From NCBI GenBank assembly GCA_946887155.1, contig CAMPKM010000181.1, forward strand, positions 1-6,384: a stretch of DNA of 6,384 nucleotides, read 5' to 3'. The DNA comes from an uncultured Gemmatimonadota bacterium (GTDB taxonomy: Bacteria > Gemmatimonadota > Gemmatimonadetes > Gemmatimonadales > Gemmatimonadaceae). This document shows, piece after piece, positions 1 to 4,344 of the stretch (positions are counted from its first letter, which is position 1; every line of letters begins with the position of its first letter). Below the pieces are notes generated by a model. That model ran no database searches, was not told the origin of the DNA, and saw nothing but the letters and a program-made list of their open reading frames with translations. The position numbers were made by a program, and so were the translations under genes.

Positions 1-5
1 TTTCC

Positions 6-10
6 CCTCC
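6..10 (-). promoter_or_regulatory. Possible Shine-Dalgarno of a gene starting just off the left edge
   Basis: Read on the minus strand, the last bases of the window are CGGAGGGGAAA, a strong purine-rich GGAGG ribosome-binding site downstream of the 57-968 gene. At normal spacing the start codon would fall a few bases beyond position 1. This suggests the minus-strand unit continues leftward with another gene. The start codon itself is not visible. Confidence 0.35.
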
Positions 11-56
11 GATTTGGCCGAGATTTCCCGGCTCGTTTGGCGTTGTGTGTGCCGTT

Positions 57-968
57 TCAGCCCGGCGCTTCCGTCCAGGCTGTATTCGTGTGCAGCAGCC
101 GGCCGGTCGCTTCCTCGAGGCCGATTTCCGCCATCGGCTCCCGGAACGAGCACGAGCCGAACCCGGCGAAGAACTCCGAGCGCACCTCGTCGAGCAACGT
201 GACCGGGAGCTGGTGGGTGCGCCAGGTGATGCCGGCATCGCTGAACTCGAACGCGTCGGCCGACGACTCCTCGAGCGCCCCCAAGACCACCGCGTCACCT
301 GCGCCCGACCACAGCAGGGCCGCCGCCACCGCGATGTTGAGGAAGCCGAACATCACGCCAACCGGAGCCGAGTCCTCGTACGTGAGCCGGTATTCGCCAC
401 GCACGGCATGGTGCAGACCGGCCGTGGCCTTGAACTGGATGCCGGCATCACAACACGCGTGCAGAAACGCCAGGACCTGTCTGCTGTCCGGGAACGCGCC
501 AGGGGTCACGCCACCGGTGCGAATCTTGCCCGCCGCGCCGGCCAACCCGATCCGAGGCGCGAGCTCGGCAAAGTTTGTCCCCGCCGCCGCTTCGACGAAC
601 ACCTCGATGCCAAGTCGAACGATCTCCGCCGACTGATCCGCGTCGGCCGGTGATTCCGCCCGGCATTCCACAGCCTCGACCACCAGCGGCGATCCGTCAC
701 GCATCAGTTCAGCGATTGCTGCCGAGTCGCTGCATCCGGAGATCAGGCTGACCGGCCAGGTTTCCTCGCGCTGCCTGACGAGTCCGACCAGTTCATTCCA
801 GCGGGCGATCGGGACCACGAACCGCCCCAGGGCCCACTCGTCAGGCGCGTCGCGATGTTCGGCGTACTCGGCCACCGCGTCCGCCATGGACAGCGACGCC
901 GGCGGGAAAAGACCGGCGTAGTCGATCGCGCCGGTCAGCAGGCTCCGCCAGGCGATGGACGCAGTCAG
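57..968 (-). CDS. Uncharacterised ~303-residue protein, apparent CTG start overlapping the upstream stop
   Basis: I do not recognise a named family. Similarity to full-length uncharacterised soil-bacterial proteins (from memory, not searched) supports homology starting near the motif IDYAGLFPPASL (residues 15-26). The frame stays open upstream to 1178, but that part only shadows the neighbouring gene. The best start by content is CTG at 968, which overlaps the neighbour's TGA as CTGA where an ATGA coupling overlap would be expected. The next ATG, at 887, would remove 27 residues including the FPPASL motif. Features visible: W45-A-L-G-R-F-V-V-P, then alternating strand/helix segments EVFVEA (122-127), GKIRTGG (147-153) and QFKATAGLHH (178-187), which could suit a (beta/alpha)-barrel with Lys148, Arg150, Lys180 and His186/187 as active-site candidates (inference). 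It is soluble with no signal peptide, so probably cytoplasmic. The C-terminus contains GFGSCSFREP. No enzymatic function is claimed. Confidence 0.75.
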   Translation of the reverse strand: MTASIAWRSLLTGAIDYAGLFPPASLSMADAVAEYAEHRDAPDEWALGRFVVPIARWNELVGLVRQREETWPVSLISGCSDSAAIAELMRDGSPLVVEAVECRAESPADADQSAEIVRLGIEVFVEAAAGTNFAELAPRIGLAGAAGKIRTGGVTPGAFPDSRQVLAFLHACCDAGIQFKATAGLHHAVRGEYRLTYEDSAPVGVMFGFLNIAVAAALLWSGAGDAVVLGALEESSADAFEFSDAGITWRTHQLPVTLLDEVRSEFFAGFGSCSFREPMAEIGLEEATGRLLHTNTAWTEAPG

Positions 969-1111
969 CGCTTTGCCGCCGCCGGCGCATACCGCAACCG
1001 GAGGCGCTCCATCAATCGCTGTCCTGCTTCGGTTTCTGTCGCCACCCATTCCGCGTTGACGAACTGCACGCCCGTTTTGGCGGCGCGCAACTCGGCCAGG
1101 TAAGGCTCGAT
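965..1111 (-). pseudogene. In-frame 3' remainder of the 1112-1402 gene after an internal TAG
   Basis: Directly after the TAG at 1112-1114 the same frame stays open for 48 codons and ends at TGA (965-967). It encodes IEPYLAELRAAKTG..., then FVNAEWVATETEAGQRLMER. This looks like genuine coding sequence: a helical segment, an NAEWVAT block and an amphipathic C-terminal helix. It also ends exactly at the overlap with the next gene. Together with 1112-1402 it would give a 145-codon gene. Whether the piece is translated depends on whether the TAG is real. If real, the product loses its C-terminal third. Confidence 0.7.
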
Positions 1112-1402
1112 CTACGCATAGACCACAATCCCCACGCCGTTGCTCTCGAGGGCATAAGCGGGATGCAGGATGCCCCACTTCATCATCCCATAGACCATCT
1201 CCCAGTAACTGACGACCTGTCTCAGGGCGCCGTTGAGCGGATGGTCCTGCTTCAGTATCGCGGTCGCCTCCTCCACATTGGCGGGCCGGAATCGCGATGC
1301 GATGACCGCGCGCGCTTCACGCATGACCCCCTCACGCCGGAGGTCATACAGCTCCATGATGATTGTCGCGTCGTGGTGGTCGGGAAAATCCTTCGTCAGC
1401 AC
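1112..1402 (-). CDS. Small uncharacterised protein, 5' part of a gene cut by an in-frame TAG
   Basis: The ORF encodes 96 residues starting LTKDFPDHHDATIIMELYD after a GTG start at 1402. A good ribosome-binding site (GAGGAG, about 9 bases upstream) fixes this start. The protein is mainly helical with no signal peptide or membrane segment. Notable blocks are the acidic/His N-terminus (DFPDHHDA), LYDLRREGVMREAR and the aromatic VSYWEMVYGMMKWGILHP around residues 64-81. It resembles, from memory, ~145-residue uncharacterised proteins of soil bacteria, possibly DUF4760-like, but that family assignment is not secure. Translation stops at TAG, and the frame then continues for 48 plausible codons (965-1111). 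The gene is therefore probably a broken copy or carries a base error. It is first in a two-gene unit with 57-968, and the TAG would stop ribosomes about 145 nt before the overlapping start of the second gene. It is divergent from the lipoprotein at 1549. Confidence 0.75.
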   Translation of the reverse strand: MLTKDFPDHHDATIIMELYDLRREGVMREARAVIASRFRPANVEEATAILKQDHPLNGALRQVVSYWEMVYGMMKWGILHPAYALESNGVGIVVYA

Positions 1403-1521
1403 TGTCTGTCTCCTCGCAAGTCCGTCAGGGTGCGAGGCATAATGGCCGCGGTGACCTCAGGTTCGCCAGCGTTGGCGGGCAGAACCCGGGCGACCTAACC
1501 ACAAACCGACGGGTATGAACG

Positions 1522-1539
1522 CTGGTATCATCGTACCAG
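1522..1539 (+). promoter_or_regulatory. Inverted repeat in the leader of the lipoprotein gene, touching its ribosome-binding site
   Basis: CTGGTA at 1522-1527 and TACCAG at 1534-1539 are perfect inverted arms around a 6-base loop. The 3' arm overlaps the first two bases of the AGGAG ribosome-binding site (1538-1542) of the gene at 1549. It could be an operator for a repressor or a weak leader hairpin. The stem is only 6 bp, so chance is possible. Confidence 0.25.
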
Positions 1540-1548
1540 GAGAGCACC

Positions 1549-1905
1549 ATGCAACGCACCGTACATCTGGCCGTGGCGCTGGGGCTGTCGCTCACGCTGG
1601 GCGCGTGCGGCGGAAGGCCTGCCCCACAGACCGCGGGCACCACGACCGAAACGATGCTCGAGGTCAAGAACGATAGCTACCTGGACCACAACATCTACCT
1701 CCTGCAGGGTTCGCAGCGCATCAGGATGGGAACGGCCCGGGGACTGACGACGTCAAAATTCGAAATCCCGAGACAGTATGTCTTCGGCGTGAGCGTGCTG
1801 CAGTTCCTCGCTGATCCCATCGGCAGCAATCGGACGCCCATTTCGGATCGCATCAACGTCGCCCCGGGAGACATCGTCGTCCTGCAGATCCGCGGTCCGG
1901 AGTAA
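1549..1905 (+). CDS. Small lipoprotein of unknown function
   Basis: The protein has 118 residues. ATG at 1549 is preceded by AGGAG six bases upstream. The N-terminus (QRT, then a hydrophobic stretch to SLTLGACGG) is a lipoprotein signal peptide with lipobox LGAC at residues 17-20, so the mature protein should be lipidated at Cys20. A short low-complexity linker (about 21-35) follows. The rest looks like one small beta-rich domain: LEVKNDSYLDHNIYLLQG, RIRMGTARGLTTSKFEIP, then a C-terminal VAPGDIVVLQI strand. The pattern resembles a small beta-sandwich in which charged strands alternate with turns. I recognise no named family and no catalytic motif. It stands alone on the plus strand, divergent from the 1402 gene and convergent with the next lipoprotein (36 bp between their ends). 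A role at the inner face of the outer membrane is inference from the lipobox. Confidence 0.85.
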   Translation: MQRTVHLAVALGLSLTLGACGGRPAPQTAGTTTETMLEVKNDSYLDHNIYLLQGSQRIRMGTARGLTTSKFEIPRQYVFGVSVLQFLADPIGSNRTPISDRINVAPGDIVVLQIRGPE

Positions 1906-1941
1906 CGCACGTCCGGCATGGAATCGCCGACCGCCAAACGC

Positions 1942-2499
1942 CTACCGATGGTCCCGCGGAATCCGGTTCGGGATCTGACTTGGATGCGGATGCCGCGGAC
2001 AATGCCCGGGATCCACGCGTGCGCCCCGTAACACGACGCCGATCACGGTCCCCATGTCTGGACCGGGATCATTACCGCGCCATTGACCCGCTCCCGATTC
2101 GCTCGGGCCGACCGCCTCCGGCAGGGGCGCCGAGCGTGGCACGATCGAAGGCACACTCGGTGCATGCGACACCTCGTCCTGGTCGGGAGCAACCTCGGGT
2201 TCAAGTAGAGCCGTGACCAGCTCCGGGAGTGGCACTGTTTCGACAGCGATCGAATCGGTGCCGCGCTTGATCACGTCGGCGGTCCTTCGCTGCATAACGG
2301 GCCTTGGAGCCTGGACCTGCTCGATCTCCGACACGAATCGCACTGGCTGGTAATTCTGCGTCGAGTTGGCCAGGTCTTCGGCCTTCGCCTGTCCTTCGGC
2401 GATCGATTCCGGAGTACCGCGCACCGATTCGGCGCCGTCCCTGCAGGCGGCGGCAACGAGCGTTACAAGGATGAATCGCGCGACCAAATTCCGTATCAT
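1942..2499 (-). CDS. Lipoprotein of unknown function, low-complexity mature region
   Basis: The frame is open upstream to 2721, but the start is placed at ATG 2499. From there a signal peptide (MIRNLVARFILVTLVAAAC) with lipobox AAAC at residues 16-19 begins, and GGGAG lies a few bases upstream. The product is 185 residues. After Cys19 the chain is polar, rich in Pro, Glu and Arg (SIAEGQAKAEDLANSTQNYQ, then ETVPLPELVTALLEPEVAPDQDE), and probably largely disordered. Only the C-terminal segment (GTVIGVVLRGARVDPGHC..., about 150-168) looks structured: a hydrophobic strand with glycine, then a single Cys and several His. No domain is recognised. It is divergent from the SnoaL-like lipoprotein gene at 2570 with 70 bp between starts, so the two may share a control region. 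The tail is basic and unlike the rest, but no alternative frame looks better. Confidence 0.75.
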   Translation of the reverse strand: MIRNLVARFILVTLVAAACRDGAESVRGTPESIAEGQAKAEDLANSTQNYQPVRFVSEIEQVQAPRPVMQRRTADVIKRGTDSIAVETVPLPELVTALLEPEVAPDQDEVSHAPSVPSIVPRSAPLPEAVGPSESGAGQWRGNDPGPDMGTVIGVVLRGARVDPGHCPRHPHPSQIPNRIPRDHR

Positions 2500-2569
2500 C
2501 GGGTCTCCCGCGTTCGACCGTGTCAGTACTCTGCCGGGAAGCGTTCCCGTTGGCAATGCCGCCATCCCC
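2500..2569. promoter_or_regulatory. Divergent control region with a perfect inverted repeat
   Basis: The 70 bp between two divergent lipoprotein starts contain CGGGAA-GCG-TTCCCG (2535-2549), perfect 6-bp arms around 3 bases. A second small palindrome, GGCAATGCC, lies at 2552-2560, close to the plus-strand start. The position is right for a shared operator. No clear -35/-10 pair could be assigned, and GC-rich DNA yields such repeats by chance. Confidence 0.3.
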
Positions 2570-3139
2570 ATGACACCTATCCGACAACTGCGCCGTCTCG
2601 TTGCCCTGATAGTCATCGTTGCGCCCGGCTGTTCCGGGGACGGCCCCGCCACGTCGCGGCCACTGACAGATGTCGCCCGCCGCGCTATCGCCGATTCGCT
2701 GCGCGGGCTCCTGGAGAGCACCTACGTCTTTGACGGGACGAACCCGGTCCCGCGGTTCATGCGGCTCTACCCGGACTCGGGACGGGTCATCTCCGCCGCG
2801 TCGGGCGGGTTTTCCACGGACCGGGATTCAGTCCAGAGCGCCTTGACCACCTTCTGGACCATAAACGGCGTGAACATGCGGCATCCGAAGTGGACGTGGG
2901 GTCCGATGTCGATCGACGTCCTGTCCCACGATGCCGCCGTCGTTACGGCTCGTTACACGATTCCGCATTGGACGCCGGAGGGTCGCCCGCATGTCCTCGG
3001 TGGCGCCTGGACATCGGTGTGGTCCAACCGCGACGGACGGTGGATGATCATCCAGGAACACCTGTCCGACCTGCCGAGGGCGGTCGCCGAACGCGTGGAG
3101 GCAACGATGTCGCCCGTGCCGCCCGACACGTCGCGGTAA
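2570..3139 (+). CDS. Exported SnoaL/DUF4440-like (NTF2-fold) lipoprotein
   Basis: The protein has 189 residues from ATG 2570. The frame is open further upstream, but only this start puts a signal peptide at the N-terminus (TPIRQLRRLVALIVIVAPGC). Cys21 sits in a weak lipobox (APGC, Pro at -2), so it is either a lipoprotein or simply exported. The mature chain fits an NTF2-like alpha+beta cone: a long helix (VARRAIADSLRGLLESTY, about 35-53), FDGTNPVPRFMRLYPDSGRV, the helix SVQSALTTFW, then strands IDVLSHDAAVVTARYT, GAWTSVWSNRDGRWMIIQEHLSD. The ending W-x-x-x-x-x-D-G-R-W-x-I-x-x-x-H is the hallmark of SnoaL/DUF4440-type domains, which bind small molecules or catalyse varied reactions. The substrate cannot be read from sequence. 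It is convergent with the phosphatase gene (10 bp between ends) and divergent from the lipoprotein at 2499. Confidence 0.82.
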   Translation: MTPIRQLRRLVALIVIVAPGCSGDGPATSRPLTDVARRAIADSLRGLLESTYVFDGTNPVPRFMRLYPDSGRVISAASGGFSTDRDSVQSALTTFWTINGVNMRHPKWTWGPMSIDVLSHDAAVVTARYTIPHWTPEGRPHVLGGAWTSVWSNRDGRWMIIQEHLSDLPRAVAERVEATMSPVPPDTSR

Positions 3140-3149
3140 CCGATCCCGC

Positions 3150-3707
3150 CTACTTCATCGATGCGCAGGAACCATCGACGGGTGTCGCCGCGCCGAACTT
3201 GCCACGCACTGTGCGCGTGCCGCTCTCGGGATCGAGGATCAGCGTAAAGAGATTGTCGTACTCGGCATCGCAGAGGTCGGCCAGTTTCGGTCCGCCCAGT
3301 GCGTTGACGATGGCCGTGACCGTGTTGCTTTGTCCAACGACCAGCACGGTCTTGCCAGCATGCTGCCTGACCGCCGCGGCAACTTCGGCGATGTGTTTCG
3401 CGAGATCGGATTGAGTCCCGACCGTCTGCATCGAAAGTCCCAGCGCTTCGGCCAGCGGCCCGGCCGTCTGCTTCGTTCGCTGAAACTGCGTCGTTATGAT
3501 GACCTGGACGCCGGCGACCTTGCCAACTTCGGCGAGCGCTCGCGCCCGCGCCTGCCCCGTTTCGGAAATCGGGACGTCCCCGTTGCCCGGCGCACGCTCG
3601 GCGTGCCTGACGAGTAGCACGACCGTCGCCGGCGCTGGCGCCGACGGGGCCGCGGCGGTGAGCGCCAGCGCGAGTGGCAGCAGGAACATCCCCCGACGAA
3701 TCACCAT
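3150..3707 (-). CDS. Exported histidine-phosphatase-superfamily protein lacking the second catalytic His
   Basis: The protein has 185 residues. ATG at 3707 is preferred over GTG at 3713 because GAGG lies 5 bases before it. The signal peptide (basic IRR, then FLLPLALALTAAAPSAPA) ends about residue 23-27, so the protein is periplasmic. The phosphoglycerate-mutase-like core is clear: LLVRHAERA (RHAE 34-37, where His35 is the phospho-accepting His), SETGQARARALAE (48-60), and TTQFQRTKQTA (Arg77, phosphate pocket). Later come VLVVGQSNTVTAIVNALGG and AEYDNLFTLIL. In the family the motif in the fourth of these positions reads VxVVGHSNT, and its His is the second catalytic His. Here it is Gln126 (CAA at 3330-3332). 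The protein may be a weak or inactive enzyme, a binding protein, or carry a base error. It is last in the minus-strand run, separated from the cytochrome gene by a tandem repeat whose edge overlaps its ribosome-binding site. Confidence 0.88.
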   Translation of the reverse strand: MVIRRGMFLLPLALALTAAAPSAPAPATVVLLVRHAERAPGNGDVPISETGQARARALAEVGKVAGVQVIITTQFQRTKQTAGPLAEALGLSMQTVGTQSDLAKHIAEVAAAVRQHAGKTVLVVGQSNTVTAIVNALGGPKLADLCDAEYDNLFTLILDPESGTRTVRGKFGAATPVDGSCASMK

Positions 3708-3714
3708 GTTCACC

Positions 3715-3770
3715 TCGAAAATGGGGTCAGACGCCGTTTCTATCGAAAATGGGGTCAGACGCCGTTTCTA
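3715..3770. repeat. Two perfect tandem copies of a 28-bp REP-like element
   Basis: Positions 3715-3742 and 3743-3770 are identical 28-bp units, each containing GGGGTCAGACGCC, which can pair with itself with one mismatch. A T6 run follows at 3771-3776. From memory, GGGGTCAGAC-type elements are scattered in many bacterial genomes, often near REP-associated Y1-type (RAYT) transposase genes; none lies in this window. The element fills the gap between two minus-strand genes. Its right end supplies the TAG stop of the cytochrome gene, and its left end supplies two bases of the GAGG ribosome-binding site of the phosphatase gene. Direct head-to-tail copies without a spacer rule out a CRISPR array. 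Confidence 0.85.
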
Positions 3771-4166
3771 TTTTTTCGGTTGACCTAGCGAATGAACATA
3801 TGCAGCGGCTGCCTTGATCTGCGCGTCGGTCAACTGGCCGCCGCCCTTCGGCGGCATCGGAGCGGGTGCCTTCTTCGGTTTGGCCACGCCCTCGGTGATC
3901 ACCTTCGCGATAGCCTCGGGGGTCCCGTCGCCATTCAGCCACTCCCGGTCCGTCAGGTTCGGCCCGATGCCGGTGACGCCCTTCCCGGCCGATCCGTGGC
4001 ACACGTAGCAGAGGGCGCCACCCACCCTGCCGTGATAGACGCTGTCGCCTAACGCCAGCTCGGCCGGCGTCGGTGTGGCTTGTGGTGCAGGCCCGGACAG
4101 GCTGACTGCCAGGGCCGAGCCCGCGGCCCCGATCATGACGAGTGACATGGTGCGATTCGCGAACAT
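3768..4166 (-). CDS. Periplasmic monohaem c-type cytochrome (class I-like)
   Basis: The protein has 132 residues from ATG 4166. An ATG at 4175 would add three residues but sits directly against its AGG, whereas AGG is 9 bases before 4166; ATG 4148 is also possible. The N-terminus is a hydrophobic export signal (TMSLVMIGAAGSALAVSLS). The mature domain has CYVCH at residues 53-57 for covalent haem, GPNLTDREWL (68-77), and a distal Met at 104 in APMPPKGGGQLTD. A final helix, IKAAAAYVHSLGQ, completes a class I cytochrome c fold. It probably shuttles single electrons in the periplasm. The upstream outer-membrane cytochrome-barrel gene stops at 4177, so the two are tightly linked and probably translationally coupled. 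The natural partner is therefore that protein (inference). The stop codon TAG lies inside the second copy of the 28-bp repeat, so the C-terminus may have been trimmed or reset by repeat insertion. Confidence 0.9.
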   Translation of the reverse strand: MFANRTMSLVMIGAAGSALAVSLSGPAPQATPTPAELALGDSVYHGRVGGALCYVCHGSAGKGVTGIGPNLTDREWLNGDGTPEAIAKVITEGVAKPKKAPAPMPPKGGGQLTDAQIKAAAAYVHSLGQPKK

Positions 4167-4176
4167 CGTCAGCATC

Positions 4177-4344
4177 CTAGAATGCGAGCATGGTTCCGAC
4201 GACGAGCCGCGCCTGGGGAGACCGGTCGTGACCGCTCGACGGTGGCGGGAACGCTGCCCCGCGGCGCTCGAAATCCCAGCCAAGCTCCGTCATGAGCCTG
4301 ACGTTGCGGCGATAGAGGTAGTGGACGCCGGCGGCGGCTGTTTC
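4177..4344 (-). pseudogene. In-frame 3' remainder of the cytochrome-barrel gene after an internal TAA
   Basis: After the TAA at 4345-4347 the same frame runs 55 more codons to a TAG at 4177-4179. The encoded segment (ETAAAGVHYLYRRNVRLMTE, LGWDFER, then RLVVGTMLAF) reads as the last beta-strands of an outer-membrane barrel and ends in Phe, the usual C-terminal assembly signal. The stop is one base before the ATG at 4175 of the cytochrome gene. This shows that the gene originally extended here. If the TAA is real, the barrel is truncated and lacks its closing strands. Confidence 0.8.

Noticed and set aside
37..653. Long plus-strand open frames of about 200 codons
   Set aside because: They lie antisense to the 57-968 gene, have biased Arg/Ala/Pro composition, no ribosome-binding site and no recognisable motif. 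They are GC-rich shadows.
969..1178. N-terminal extension of the 57-968 protein up to an ATG at 1178
   Set aside because: This part overlaps another coding frame, reads as Arg-rich non-protein-like sequence, and sits upstream of a clear domain start.
1464..1477. Small hairpin CGCCA/TGGCG in the 1403-1548 spacer
   Set aside because: A 5-bp GC-rich stem with a tetraloop is expected by chance here, and no T-run or flanking gene end supports a terminator.
1897..1916. Terminator hairpin CCGGA/TCCGG between convergent genes
   Set aside because: The stem is 5 bp with a 10-base loop and there is no T-run; too weak to call.
3715..3770. CRISPR array
   Set aside because: The two 28-bp copies are directly adjacent with no spacer, and no cas genes are present.
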